Counted from the first letter of the stretch, positions 8,075-17,559 are shown. The stretch: DNA of 64,000 nucleotides from JAHFTY01 sp964584785 (GCA_964584785.1 CAZPBY010000002.1:173292-237291), one strand, 5' to 3'. The notes: generated by a model from the sequence alone, not told the origin. Translations and numbers: made by a program.

Positions 8075-8492
8075 ATGCTTACGGCGACAAAGTCAGTTCA
8101 ATCGAATCGACGATTGATTGCACTTGCCAATATATCAGGGGCGGTGTGCATCGCGGCGCCGTTGGCGTTTGCTTTTCTGGCTTTGGTCGTTCCGCACATT
8201 GCGCTGTGGAGTATCGCGCAGCGCTGCCACACGCGCGTACGAGGCGAGTCTGGCAGCCAACTTCAGGGGTTTTGCAACGGGTATAACCGGTATGGGCTCT
8301 CCGCCGTTGAATTCGACGTTGTATTTTACGAGCATGCCTCCGCACTTCAATCCGTTCGTGCTCAACGCTGCCGTTCAGGTCATACTCCATCGCCCCGATT
8401 TACAGTCCGCGTACGTTTCAAGTTTCCCGCCCAACGCCGAATGGAAGTTCAGGTTCATCGACGGCAGGCTGGAGCGCGCTGCCTCGGAGTAA
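8075..8492 (+). pseudogene. Possible frameshifted small membrane protein
   Basis: From the ATG at 8075 one frame encodes a basic start and a strong transmembrane segment (LAFAFLALVVPHIALW). Near 8215-8225 the plausible reading moves by one base into a second frame (AATRAYEASLAANFRGF, then STLYFTSMPPHFNPFVLNAA) that ends at 8492. Joined, they make a single-pass membrane protein of about 138 residues. No family is recognised. The alternative is that neither frame is real; codon choice does not settle it by eye. It follows hicA in the same accessory patch. Confidence 0.3.
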
Positions 8493-8766
8493 TTCGCCTC
8501 CTGTAGCTGAACGCGACAGGAACAACGACCGTGCGGCGGCGGCGCGAAGTTCGCCTGGCCGAATCATAATCTCTCAAGAGCCGAAACTTCTTTTGCGGCG
8601 GCCGCCCAGGTTTTGCGCCGGCGGCGCGCATTCCCCCCAAGCGTGAGCCTTTTTCGTTCTTGTTTTGCAAATTTCTCTCGACCGGCGCCGATTGTTGCAG
8701 GGTTTAGTACGAAATGTAATTAACGTTTGTAATTATGTCTGAATGTTTACGTGAAAGTATTTTATA
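8493..8766. other. Intergenic, no gene seen
   Basis: Up to about 8700 the sequence is GC-rich and structured (runs of GCGGC) without a coding frame I would support. From about 8700 it becomes strongly AT-rich, in contrast to the rest of the window, and leads into the promoter of the gene at 8822. Confidence 0.5.
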
Positions 8767-8795
8767 TTGTTTATTTGAAATTACTTGTGTAAGAT
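8767..8795 (+). promoter_or_regulatory. Sigma-70-type promoter of the 8822 gene
   Basis: TTGTTT at 8767-8772 and TAAGAT at 8790-8795 are separated by 17 bp, in an AT-rich island. The start codon is 27 bp past the -10 box, with a near-perfect Shine-Dalgarno (AAGGAGGTGAT) between. Confidence 0.6.
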
Positions 8796-8821
8796 TTAAC
8801 GCAAGAAAGGAGGTGATAGCC

Positions 8822-9208
8822 ATGGCGAAGACGACGAGAGTCAATGAAACTCTGAAGAAAGCGTCGGCTGTTCGAAATCTCTGGGAGACCATCCCGAAGT
8901 TCACGATGGGAGACGTCACACTCAAGGATTTTGTCGCGGCCCACGACGCCACCGACGAGTTAGCCCGAGAGTACGCAAAAATGGATCTCGAATTGACGGG
9001 CGTGAAAAACAATCGCGACAAGAATATTCGAGTCCTGAACGACCTTGTCACTCGTTTCCGAAGCGGGATGCGTTCGATTTACGGTCCGGATTCGGCTCAG
9101 TATGAGCAGGCCGGCGGAACGCCAACCCACGCGCGGAAAGCACCCAAACGCGCCGGCGATGCAACTGTAGCAGGCACCGCTGCCGCGCCAACCGCGCCTC
9201 AGAAATGA
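8822..9208 (+). CDS. Small conserved hypothetical protein
   Basis: A 128-residue soluble protein. The ATG at 8822 follows an almost perfect anti-16S ribosome site. Residues 1-90 are predicted helical and charged (WETIPKFTMGDVTLKDFVAA, LVTRFRSGMRSIYGPDSAQY); the last 35 residues are a low-complexity Ala/Pro/Lys tail. I recall similar uncharacterised proteins from Acidobacteriota and other soil bacteria but no function. The combination of consensus promoter, consensus ribosome site and small size suggests strong expression. It stands alone between the accessory patch and the membrane protein at 9292. Confidence 0.7.
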   Translation: MAKTTRVNETLKKASAVRNLWETIPKFTMGDVTLKDFVAAHDATDELAREYAKMDLELTGVKNNRDKNIRVLNDLVTRFRSGMRSIYGPDSAQYEQAGGTPTHARKAPKRAGDATVAGTAAAPTAPQK

Positions 9209-9291
9209 CGGCGCCAATCGCGAGCGTGGCCGGTTGCAGGCCGGCCGCTCGCGAGCCGAACCTTCCCGCCTGAGATAGAATCCGATCCGCA

Positions 9292-10686
9292 ATGGACAAG
9301 CCTCGGCCACTGCTTGTGTCGATGGTGTTGCTCACACTGTTTGTGGTTTTGCTGTGGGCGCGACTGCCGTTCATCAACAATGTTCTGATGGATGAAGAGG
9401 GTATGTTCGCCTACATGGCCGTCGACAACGGTGACGGCGCGAAACTGACGCCCGAAAATGCGCTGCTGCTGGGACGTCTCGATGGCCGCACGCAACTGGG
9501 CTTCCCAAGCCATCCCGTGATCCCCTACCTCGTCTTTGTTGACGGAGTTCGCCGGATCAACTCCCCTCGAGACTTCACACGGCTCGATCTTTCCGAGAAA
9601 TCCCGGATCGCACGCCGTCCGTTCCTGGCCGAGTTCGTCATGGCGATGGCGTTGGTGTTCTTTCTCGCGAAGTGGATTGTTCGTGGAACGCACAATCGAG
9701 TCCTCACCATCGGCCTGCTGCTCTTCGCATGCAGCATGCCTCTGCTTGTCGGCGGTTCGATCCAACCGCAGTTGGACGGGAGTTGGGGTGTGCTTTTGTG
9801 CGCGACCGCCGCGGTGTTGATGCTGACGGCGGCGCAAGTCACAGGACTCCTGTCGGAAATCCTGAGTTTGATGGCGGGTTTCACATCCGCGCTGGGGAAG
9901 AATGAATGGTGGCTGGCGCTGATCGCTGCCGCCGGCGGCGCATTCGCAATCCGGTTCCTGGTGCGGCGTGATGAACCGGTGAAGATCACCTCCGCTCGTA
10001 CGACAGTCGCGCTGATGGTGGGCGTTCTCGCCGGTTGTGCGGTTTCGTGGTGGTCGGACCCGGCGAACTTTGTCGGCGGTTTTGCTGTGATCGAACGTTT
10101 CGGCAGACCTTCGACGGGCGCATGGAAACATGTTTTTTCGATGCGATGGACGTGGATATGGCCCGTTGCGGCATTGACAACCATCGCGAGCGGTATCGTG
10201 GCGTACGCCAGAACCGGCGTACTCTCCGGCAGTCTTCTCCGGCTTACCGCGTTGCTCTGGGGCCTGACGTTGTTTGCCGGTTTCTTCGCGACATCCTGGT
10301 CCGGCGACGGTTTTCCCCGATATTTCTGTCCCGTAGCCATCGTCATCCTGAGTTTCCTTATCGACGCTCTGCGTTTTCTACGCTTGCCGACGTTGGCTCA
10401 GGTCGCTCTAACCGGTTTGCTGCTGGCCGGCACCGTGAAGAACGAGCGCGTTTTGCGAGACAGCTTCAGGCGCGGCATATCGATTTCTTCTCTCCCGGGC
10501 ATCGATATGTCTCGAGTTACGACGCGGTATCTGGACGAGTATGAACGGTTCGCCCGGAACCACGAGGCGGCAATTACGGACGCCGCGTATGGATACTACT
10601 TTCCCAACGCAGACTTTGCCGTGCAGTCGATGGGCGTGGAGGAGGCGCGCAAGGCGCTCGAACGATGGAAAGAAGCGAACCGGTAA
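9292..10686 (+). CDS. Polytopic membrane protein, GT-C glycosyltransferase-like
   Basis: A 464-residue protein with about nine hydrophobic segments. It starts with one transmembrane helix followed by an extracytoplasmic loop with an acidic pair (VLMDEEGMFAYMA), the position where GT-C enzymes such as ArnT and protein mannosyltransferases carry their catalytic Asp/Glu. The C-terminus is a soluble tail of about 100 residues. This topology suggests transfer of a sugar from a polyprenyl carrier, but no finer motif confirms it. The next gene starts 151 bp later, so it is probably monocistronic. A non-enzymatic membrane protein is possible. Confidence 0.5.
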   Translation: MDKPRPLLVSMVLLTLFVVLLWARLPFINNVLMDEEGMFAYMAVDNGDGAKLTPENALLLGRLDGRTQLGFPSHPVIPYLVFVDGVRRINSPRDFTRLDLSEKSRIARRPFLAEFVMAMALVFFLAKWIVRGTHNRVLTIGLLLFACSMPLLVGGSIQPQLDGSWGVLLCATAAVLMLTAAQVTGLLSEILSLMAGFTSALGKNEWWLALIAAAGGAFAIRFLVRRDEPVKITSARTTVALMVGVLAGCAVSWWSDPANFVGGFAVIERFGRPSTGAWKHVFSMRWTWIWPVAALTTIASGIVAYARTGVLSGSLLRLTALLWGLTLFAGFFATSWSGDGFPRYFCPVAIVILSFLIDALRFLRLPTLAQVALTGLLLAGTVKNERVLRDSFRRGISISSLPGIDMSRVTTRYLDEYERFARNHEAAITDAAYGYYFPNADFAVQSMGVEEARKALERWKEANR

Positions 10687-10837
10687 GACCGGCCATAGCC
10701 CGATTCCCGATTTGCGACGGGACGTCAAACATCAGCCTGCTGGCATATAAGAGATAGACCAGCGGCGAAAATATCGTAGAATCGCTGCGCCGTGATCGGC
10801 GGCACTTAATCCGAACAAACTTAAAGGAGATTACTTC

Positions 10838-12355
10838 GTGAGCCGAAGTTTATTTGCCAAGAAACCTCTCGATGTTTTGTTGGAGGAGATGAAGGGTGAG
10901 AGCCGCCTGAGGCGCATTCTCGGTCCGGTCCAGCTCACCAGCCTCGGAGTCGGCGCGATCATCGGCACCGGCATATTCGTGCTGACCGGCGTCGCGGCGC
11001 ACAATAAGACGGGTCCCGCCTTGATGCTGTCTTTCGTCGTGTCGGGTCTGGCCTGCATCTTCGCCGCTCTGTGTTACGCCGAATTTGCTTCGATGGTTCC
11101 TGTTGCCGGGTCCGCCTACACCTATGCCTATGCCACTCTCGGAGAACTGATGGCGTGGATCGTCGGATGGGATCTCGTTCTCGAGTACGCCGTCGCATCC
11201 GCAACGGTCGCACACGGGTGGTCACACTATTTCCAGGACTTCATCCAGATATTCGGTTGGACCTTTCCCAAGGCATACTCCAATTCGCCGATCGACTATG
11301 ACGCGGCGAAAGGCGCCATAGTCTCGACCGGCAGTTCCTTCGACCTGCCCGCACTCGGAATTGCCGTCTTTATCACCATCGTTCTCGTGAAGGGAATCCG
11401 CGAGAGCGCAACCTTCAACGCGGCGATGGTCGGCGTCAAAGTGGCGATCGTCTTTTTCGTCATCGCGGTTGGCGTGTTCTACGTCGATCCGCGCAACTGG
11501 CATCCGTTTGCGCCGTTCGGGTTCGGCGGTTTGACCTTCTTCGGAAAAACCATCTGGGGACAATCCGACGCCGGCGGCAACCCTCTCGGCGTGATGGCGG
11601 GCGCCGCGACCATTTTCTTCGCTTACATCGGTTTCGATTCGGTTTCCACGCACGCGGAGGAGGCGAAAAACCCAAAGCGTGACGTGCCGATCGGTATCAT
11701 CGCTTCGCTGGCTCTCTGCACAGTCCTCTACATCGCCGTCTCTGCCGTCCTGACCGGTATGGTGCCGTACGACAAGATTGCGATCGACGCGCCGGTCTCA
11801 AATGCATTCGCACAGGCTGGACTTACATGGGCACGATATCTGATCGCGTTTGGCGCGCTAACCGGAATCACGTCCGTACTGCTCGTCATGATGCTGAGCC
11901 AGCCGCGGGTGCTGCTTGCGATGGCGCGCGACGGTTTGCTTCCCAAGTCGTTCTTCGCCGCAGTCCACGAGCGTTTTCGCACGCCGTGGAAAGCGACGAT
12001 TTTGACAGGAGCGTTCGTCAGCGTTCTGGCTTCGTTCCTTCCGCTGGCGATCCTTGCGGACCTCGTAAATATCGGAACGCTGCTGGCGTTCGTCATCGTG
12101 TGCACGGCTGTCCTGATCATGCGCAAAACCAATCCGGATGCGGAACGTCCGTTCCGCGCGCCTCTCGGACCCGTCGTACCGATTTTGGGAATCGCAATCT
12201 GTTTGCTGCTCATGTTTTCGTTGCCCAAGGAAAACTGGTACCGATTGGTAGGCTGGCTGGCTATCGGCCTGGCGATCTATTTCGGTTACGGCCGGCAACA
12301 CAGTGTGATGTCTGAACTGGAAACCAAGGCGGCGGCGAGGAGCAGGAAGCGATGA
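10838..12355 (+). CDS. APC-superfamily amino acid permease (cationic amino acid transporter type)
   Basis: A 505-residue permease with about 12-14 membrane segments. The first contains the APC core motif GVGAIIGTGIFVLTG (unwound TM1 binding the substrate amino group), and TM6 contains FFAYIGFDSVSTHAEEAKNP, characteristic of the cationic amino acid transporter (CAT/YfnA) branch. It starts with GTG at 10838, after an AAAGGAG site. It overlaps the next gene by 4 bp (ATGA), so the two transporters form an operon. The substrate is most likely an amino acid; which one cannot be read from sequence. Confidence 0.88.
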   Translation: MSRSLFAKKPLDVLLEEMKGESRLRRILGPVQLTSLGVGAIIGTGIFVLTGVAAHNKTGPALMLSFVVSGLACIFAALCYAEFASMVPVAGSAYTYAYATLGELMAWIVGWDLVLEYAVASATVAHGWSHYFQDFIQIFGWTFPKAYSNSPIDYDAAKGAIVSTGSSFDLPALGIAVFITIVLVKGIRESATFNAAMVGVKVAIVFFVIAVGVFYVDPRNWHPFAPFGFGGLTFFGKTIWGQSDAGGNPLGVMAGAATIFFAYIGFDSVSTHAEEAKNPKRDVPIGIIASLALCTVLYIAVSAVLTGMVPYDKIAIDAPVSNAFAQAGLTWARYLIAFGALTGITSVLLVMMLSQPRVLLAMARDGLLPKSFFAAVHERFRTPWKATILTGAFVSVLASFLPLAILADLVNIGTLLAFVIVCTAVLIMRKTNPDAERPFRAPLGPVVPILGIAICLLLMFSLPKENWYRLVGWLAIGLAIYFGYGRQHSVMSELETKAAARSRKR

Positions 12356-13725
12356 AATCCAGGTACCTGCCGCTGCTGCTGATCCTGATTACGGCCGCCG
12401 CGATTCTGTGGGGTGCCGCTCAGTACATGTCGGTCGCGATTCCGCCTGTTGTCCTGGGTGTCAGCCGGTGGGCCGCCATTGCGGCGCTGGCGCTTTACAC
12501 GAAGGAGAGGCGATCGCTGACCGCGTGGATTCTTTTCAGCATGGTGGCCGGCGCCGAGATCGGTCACGACTGGCCCGCGGTGGGCCAGAACGCGCGAACG
12601 CTGAGTTTGATTTTCCTCTCGTTGATCAAGACGATCATCGCGCCGCTGCTGTTCTCAACGCTGGTCGTGGGAATTGCGGGACACTCGAATTTGAAGCAAG
12701 TGGGGCGGATGGGTGTGAAGGCGCTGGTTTACTTTGAGGTCGTCACGACCATCGCGCTGTTCATCGGACTTGCCGCGATCAACATCAGTAAGGCGGGCGT
12801 GGGGGTGAATGTGCCGACGACGGCGCCGCCCGGTCAATCGCTGGCCGCGCCGCCGAAGCAGACGGCCAGCGACATCATCCTTCACGTTTTCCCTGAGAAC
12901 ATCGCAAAATCGGTCGCCGAAGGGCAGATTCTGCAGATCGTCGTGTTCAGCATTCTGTTCGGCATTGCGCTGGCGCTACTGAATGACAAGCAGAAGCGGC
13001 CCATGCTTTCGTTTGCCGAAAGCCTTTCAGAAACGATGTTCAAGTTCACGAACCTCGTGATGATGTTTGCTCCCATCGGTGTCGGCGCGGCGATCGCGTA
13101 TACGGTGGGTCACATGGGCCTGGGCGTTCTTGTGAATTTGTTCAAGCTGCTGGCGACTTTGTATGTCGCGCTCCTGGTTTTCCTGAGTGTGGTTCTTTTG
13201 CCGGTCGCGCTCATTGCTCGAGTTCCGATCAAAAGATTCGCCAAGGCAATCGCGGAACCTGTCTCGATCGCATTTGCAACGACGAGTTCGGAAGCGGCGC
13301 TTCCTCGCGCGATGGAGCAGATGGAGAAACTCGGCGTGCCCCGTCAGATCGTGGCGTTCGTCATGCCGACGGGCTACAGCTTCAATCTCGATGGAAGCAC
13401 GCTTTATTTATCATTGGCGTCGATTTTCGTGGCGCAGGCGGCAGGGATTCATTTCAGTTTCAGCCAACAACTGCTCATGGTCTTCACGCTCATGTTGACC
13501 AGCAAAGGCGTCGCGGGCGTGCCTCGCGCGACGCTGGTGATTCTGCTCGGAACGGCGGCATCGTTCAACCTGCCGACGGAACCCATTTTCATCATTCTGG
13601 GTATCGACGAGTTGATGGACATGGCCAGAACATCGGTGAACGTGATCGGTAATTGTCTTGCGACTGTCGTTATCGCGCGCTGGGAAGGTGAATTCGAGCC
13701 GAAGGAAGAACTCGTGCACACGTAG
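12352..13725 (+). CDS. Dicarboxylate/amino acid:cation symporter (GltP/DctA family)
   Basis: A 457-residue secondary transporter of the DAACS family, which moves glutamate, aspartate or C4-dicarboxylates with H+ or Na+. The re-entrant hairpin motif AFATTSSEAALPRAM and the TM7 motif PTGYSFNLDGSTLYLSLASI are both present. The family consensus is NMDGT; here it is NLDGS, a mild variation that may affect cation choice. Extra hydrophobic residues at the N-terminus add one or two segments compared with GltP. The start overlaps the stop of the upstream permease, implying coupled translation. Confidence 0.88.
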   Translation: MKSRYLPLLLILITAAAILWGAAQYMSVAIPPVVLGVSRWAAIAALALYTKERRSLTAWILFSMVAGAEIGHDWPAVGQNARTLSLIFLSLIKTIIAPLLFSTLVVGIAGHSNLKQVGRMGVKALVYFEVVTTIALFIGLAAINISKAGVGVNVPTTAPPGQSLAAPPKQTASDIILHVFPENIAKSVAEGQILQIVVFSILFGIALALLNDKQKRPMLSFAESLSETMFKFTNLVMMFAPIGVGAAIAYTVGHMGLGVLVNLFKLLATLYVALLVFLSVVLLPVALIARVPIKRFAKAIAEPVSIAFATTSSEAALPRAMEQMEKLGVPRQIVAFVMPTGYSFNLDGSTLYLSLASIFVAQAAGIHFSFSQQLLMVFTLMLTSKGVAGVPRATLVILLGTAASFNLPTEPIFIILGIDELMDMARTSVNVIGNCLATVVIARWEGEFEPKEELVHT

Positions 13726-13742
13726 GTTTCGCCAGAGCCGCG

Positions 13743-13766
13743 GCCGTCCCGCTCAGCGGGGACGGC
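13743..13766. terminator. Hairpin between convergent genes
   Basis: GCCGTCCC pairs with GGGACGGC around an 8-base loop, between the ends of the symporter gene and the RRM gene. There is no T-run on either strand, so termination is inferred from position only. Confidence 0.4.
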
Positions 13767-13792
13767 ACTGCGAACTGTCAAAACGGGATTGT

Positions 13793-14086
13793 TTAGACGG
13801 CTCGACGGAAATTCGACGTCTCGCCGGGACGGCGTCCAGGCAGCGGTCGAGCTTCATTCACCGTAATCTTTCGTCCGTCCAGATCGAATTGGTTGAACTG
13901 ATTCGTCGCGTGTTCCGCCTCCTGCTCCGAAGACATTTGCACAAACGCGAAGCCACGCGCGCGCCCGGTATCGACGTCCCGCATCACCTGCACCGATTCG
14001 ACAGTGCCTGCCTGGCTGAACAATTCCTGCAAGTCGGTCTCTTCGACGCGATAGGGCAGATTTCCCACAAAAAGTCTTTTATTCAT
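13793..14086 (-). CDS. Single-RRM RNA-binding protein
   Basis: A 97-residue protein consisting of one RNA recognition motif plus a short basic tail. RNP2 is LFVGNL (residues 5-10) and RNP1 is RGFAFVQM (residues 44-51), with the aromatic residues that stack on RNA in place. Bacterial proteins of this type are small, often stress- or cold-induced RNA chaperones. The tail PLPGRRPGETSNFRRAV is shorter than the glycine-rich tails of cyanobacterial relatives. The gene has its own upstream region of 491 bp, long for this genome, which holds a palindromic repeat. Confidence 0.9.
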   Translation of the reverse strand: MNKRLFVGNLPYRVEETDLQELFSQAGTVESVQVMRDVDTGRARGFAFVQMSSEQEAEHATNQFNQFDLDGRKITVNEARPLPGRRPGETSNFRRAV

Positions 14087-14577
14087 GCTGACGAACTCCC
14101 ATTGAAACTTTGGTTACTGAATCTTGTGTGGGGCTTATCGCGGACAAAACCTGCGGGTATCAAACCACGGACTCGGCCTCGGAAACCCCAAACGACAAAA
14201 GGCCTTGTGCAGATTGCGTGCCACAAACAAGCGACTGACGTACCATCATCAAATCCATCGTTTGTGCGGTTTGTCGCAAGCGAATCGCGAAAAAAGTCGC
14301 AGATTGCGCGACATGCCGGGAAGTTTTCCAGTCGACAGGGAATAATTCGGGGTCGATTCTCAAACACGCTTCGCTGTTGCCCAACTCCGTGGAGCGTCAC
14401 AAAGCCCGTCGCTGCGCTCTGTGTTCTGACAGTTTTCGCCGTAACGTACAGAACCCGGAGCGCAGCGACGGGCTTCGTGACGAGACTTTTCATTCAAAGA
14501 GCGTTCAGCAACGCCCCGAAGCGAGTGGGGCACGGTGTTGTTAAGAATTACGTATGACACGTCTCTGGACTAGACCA
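14087..14577. other. Intergenic region between lysC and the RRM gene
   Basis: I see no supportable gene in this 491-bp stretch. It holds the 86-bp palindromic repeat at 14396-14481 and, nearer the RRM gene, the presumed promoter and leader of that gene. Short reading frames that cross the repeat are by-products of its sequence. Confidence 0.6.
14396..14481. repeat. Dispersed palindromic repeat, copy A
   Basis: Arms 14396-14428 and 14449-14481 are 33-nt reverse complements with three mismatches around a 20-nt loop. The arms share the core AGCCCGTCGCTGCGCTC / GAGCGCAGCGACGGGCT with copies B (25634-25723) and C (26977-27068). This copy is intergenic and is the most degenerate of the three. Confidence 0.85.
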
Positions 14578-15984
14578 CTACCCGACGTTCGCACGGTGGA
14601 GCTCGAAGGCGTCGTGAAGCAGCCGGACCGCGCGAGGGACGTCACTCTGCTGGACGACGAACGAAAGGTTCAGTTCTGAGGATCCTTGCGCAATCATCAG
14701 GATGTTGACGGAGCCGGCCTCCAATGCGTTGAAAGCGCGAGCGGCGACGCCGGGGATTCCCTTCATGCCCTCGCCGACGAGAGCGATGATCGAGACGTCC
14801 TCGACGCTCGAGATCTCATCGATGCGGCGCTTCTCCATCTCATGCTGAAACTCACGCTTCAACGCCTTGACGGCGGATTCCCCATCCGCTTTCGAGACGA
14901 CGAGCGAAATATGCTGCTCGGAGGATCCCTGCGAAATCATCAGAACGGTAATTCGATTATCGGACGTCGTCGTGAATACCCTTCCCGCGACTCCGACCAT
15001 TCCGATCATGCCTCGGCCTTCAACCGAGACGAGGCTCAGTCCGGTAATCGACGTCACGGTCTTCACGCTTCGCTGATCCACGGGCGTTTCCGGACTGATC
15101 AGTGTTCCCTGAAACGATGGATTAAAGGTGTTCTTGATCCGGATCGGGATGTTCTCGTCGGCCGCCGGAATGATCGTCTTCGGATGCAAAACTTTCGCGC
15201 CGAAGTAGGACATCTCGGCCGCTTCGCGATAGGAGATGCGTTCGAGCACACGCGCCCCGGGAACCAGTCGAGGATCGGCGGTCATCACGCCGTCGACATC
15301 GGTCCAGATCTGGATTTCAGACGCTTTGACCGAGCCTCCGACAATCGTCGCGGAATAATCGGAACTGCCGCGTCCCAGCGTCCGCGTCACGCCGTCGGGC
15401 GTTGAGCAGATGAAGCCGGTCACGACGGGAACCACGCCGTCTTTCGCCATGTTCGACAGCCGTTCGCATCGTTTTCGGGTTTCGTCAAAGTCCACGAGCA
15501 TGAAATCCGCATCATCGCTCGTGATGATGACGGTTCGCGCGTCGATCGCTTCGGCCGGAACGTTTAGCGAATGGAGGTAGCGCGTGAACAGCGGCACGAT
15601 CAGCCGTTCACCGAACGAACCGATCAGGTCGCGCGAACGCGTGCTCATTTCGCGCAACAGCGAGACGCCGGTAAAAACTTTTTGCATTTCCTCCCATAAT
15701 GGGCGGAGGAGTTCCTGGACCTCGGCGGCCTCGCGCCGGTCTTTGAACAATTCGTTGATCGCTCGATCATGCCGGGATCGAATCTCCCAGATTTTGTCGT
15801 CGCGATCGTGTGTGCGGCCCTGCACCGCCAATGCTCCGGCATTGAGCAGCGCGTCCGTCACACCTCCCATCGCCGAAAGAATCACGATAGGTTGTTCCGC
15901 ACGCACGCTCTGGACGATGCGCGCCGCAGTATCGATTTGCTGAACGCCGCCGACCGAGGTTCCGCCAAACTTCATGACCAGCAT
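14578..15984 (-). CDS. lysC: Aspartate kinase, monofunctional
   Basis: Phosphorylates L-aspartate at the head of the Lys/Thr/Met/diaminopimelate pathway. The protein has 468 residues. The N-terminal kinase domain opens with MLVMKFGGTSVGG, and GRGSSDYSATIVGG and IWTDVDGVMTADPR are the nucleotide- and substrate-site segments. Two ACT-type regulatory domains follow (SVEGRGMIGMVGVAGRVF, and VGEGMKGIPGVAARAFNAL with ILMIAQGSSELNLSFVV), so feedback regulation by lysine and/or threonine is expected. No homoserine dehydrogenase domain is fused. Other pathway genes are not adjacent. Confidence 0.93.
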   Translation of the reverse strand: MLVMKFGGTSVGGVQQIDTAARIVQSVRAEQPIVILSAMGGVTDALLNAGALAVQGRTHDRDDKIWEIRSRHDRAINELFKDRREAAEVQELLRPLWEEMQKVFTGVSLLREMSTRSRDLIGSFGERLIVPLFTRYLHSLNVPAEAIDARTVIITSDDADFMLVDFDETRKRCERLSNMAKDGVVPVVTGFICSTPDGVTRTLGRGSSDYSATIVGGSVKASEIQIWTDVDGVMTADPRLVPGARVLERISYREAAEMSYFGAKVLHPKTIIPAADENIPIRIKNTFNPSFQGTLISPETPVDQRSVKTVTSITGLSLVSVEGRGMIGMVGVAGRVFTTTSDNRITVLMISQGSSEQHISLVVSKADGESAVKALKREFQHEMEKRRIDEISSVEDVSIIALVGEGMKGIPGVAARAFNALEAGSVNILMIAQGSSELNLSFVVQQSDVPRAVRLLHDAFELHRANVG

Positions 15985-16029
15985 GCCGATAGCTTAGTCC
16001 AAATCCCCGGAATCTCGCCGGTCCGCCCG

Positions 16030-17559
16030 TCAAGGAATGCTGAAGGCGACGAGAGTGGTGCCGGAGCCGAGCAGCACGTATTGGCGGCCGTCGAGGGCAT
16101 AGGTGATCGGCGACGCGTAAATCGCCGCACCGGTCTGGTAACTCCAAAGCCGCTGCCCGTTCTTCGCGTCGATCGCAAAGAAGTTCCCGTCCATATCGCC
16201 GGCAAAGACGACCCCTCCCGCTGTGGACATCGTCCCGGCAAGCGACGCACGCTCCGTCTTGAATTCCCATCGCCGCTCGCCTGTTTTCGGATCGATTGCT
16301 CGAACCGCGCCGTACCCCGGGTCCGAGCGGCGCATGTTGCCGGCCTCGTACCGTTGCCCCTCGACGAAATCCTGTTCTTTGTTGAAATAAGTTCCGCAGA
16401 CCTCGCGTGCCGTCACGAAAAACAATCCCGAGTCCGGACTGAACGACGGCGGCATGAAATTCGTGGCACCGAAAATATCCGGACAAGTGAAAACGCCTTC
16501 GGCCGTAGGCTCCGTGTTCGGAAGCTGCACCGGACGGCCGTCCGCGCCGATCTCCTTCGCCCAGGTCTGATGAATGAATTCCCTGCCAAGCAGTAACTTT
16601 CCGTTGGTTCGATCCAGCACGTAGAAGAACCCGTTGCGATTCGCGACCATCACAACCTTGCGGCGGGCTCCGTTAAAGTCGATATCCGCGAGCACCGGAG
16701 TATGCGTGGAATCCCAGTCATGCGTGTCGTGAGGCGTGAACTGGTAATACCAGCGCAGCTTGCCGGTGTCGGCATCGAGCGCGAGAAGACAATTCGTGTA
16801 AAGGTTGTCGCCTTTGCGGCCTTCGCCGAAATACAGCGGCGACGGATTGCCGGTGCCCCAATAAACCAGATTCAATTCGGGGTCGTAGCTTCCCGTCACC
16901 CAGGTCGGACCGCCGCCATGCAGTGCCGAGTCTTTCAACCATGTATTGCCGCCCGGCTCATTGGGCAGCGGAACGGTCCAGAATCGCCACGCCTTCTTGC
17001 CGGTATCCGCATCGAAAGCGTCGAGAAAACCGCGGACTCCAAACTCGGCGCCCGAAATCCCGACCACGACCTTGTCCTTCACGACGAGCGGCGCCACCGT
17101 TCCCGTATAGCCTTTCTTGTAGTCGTCGATGACGACGTCATAGAGAGGTTTGCCGCTCCGGATATCCAGCGCGACGAGGTGAGCATCGAGCGTGACCATC
17201 AGAAGCTTGTCCTTGTAAACCGCGAGGCCGCGATTGACATTGCCGCAACAGACATTCATCCCGCTTGCCGGCAGTTCCCTTCGATAGCGCCAGAGCGACC
17301 GTCCGGATCTGGCGTCGATCGCCCACGCGTTGTTGTCCTGACCGCTCGCATAAATCACACCGTCGATGACGAGCGGCGTCGATTCCCATTTGCCCAAAAC
17401 GCCCGTTTGGAAAGTCCACACCGGCCGAAGCTGGGCCGCATTCGCCGGAGTGATCTGCGTCAGCGGGCTGTGCCTCTGCCCGTTGGTCTCACCGGAGTAG
17501 GTTGTCCAATTGGAGGATGCCTGAAGCAGAAGCAGCGCAAGAAGAGTAGGCGTGAGCAT
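16030..17559 (-). CDS. PQQ-dependent (quinoprotein) alcohol dehydrogenase-like protein
   Basis: Periplasmic eight-bladed beta-propeller dehydrogenase, 509 residues, with a short signal peptide (residues 1-15). The vicinal disulfide pair of quinoprotein dehydrogenases is present (NVCCGN, C104-C105), as are the tryptophan-docking blade repeats (AIDARSGRSLWRY, ALDADTGKLRWYYQ, AIDAKNGQRLWSYQ). In the catalytic loop DWDSTHTP, the position two after the catalytic Asp is Thr and not Asp, so the extra lanthanide-binding Asp of XoxF-type enzymes is absent; a Ca2+ enzyme is inferred. There is no fused cytochrome c domain. The substrate is unknown. Confidence 0.82.
   Translation of the reverse strand: MLTPTLLALLLLQASSNWTTYSGETNGQRHSPLTQITPANAAQLRPVWTFQTGVLGKWESTPLVIDGVIYASGQDNNAWAIDARSGRSLWRYRRELPASGMNVCCGNVNRGLAVYKDKLLMVTLDAHLVALDIRSGKPLYDVVIDDYKKGYTGTVAPLVVKDKVVVGISGAEFGVRGFLDAFDADTGKKAWRFWTVPLPNEPGGNTWLKDSALHGGGPTWVTGSYDPELNLVYWGTGNPSPLYFGEGRKGDNLYTNCLLALDADTGKLRWYYQFTPHDTHDWDSTHTPVLADIDFNGARRKVVMVANRNGFFYVLDRTNGKLLLGREFIHQTWAKEIGADGRPVQLPNTEPTAEGVFTCPDIFGATNFMPPSFSPDSGLFFVTAREVCGTYFNKEQDFVEGQRYEAGNMRRSDPGYGAVRAIDPKTGERRWEFKTERASLAGTMSTAGGVVFAGDMDGNFFAIDAKNGQRLWSYQTGAAIYASPITYALDGRQYVLLGSGTTLVAFSIP

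Noticed and set aside
14083..14577. Small frames between lysC and the RRM gene
   Set aside because: They cross palindromic repeat A and have translations typical of that repeat, not of a protein.
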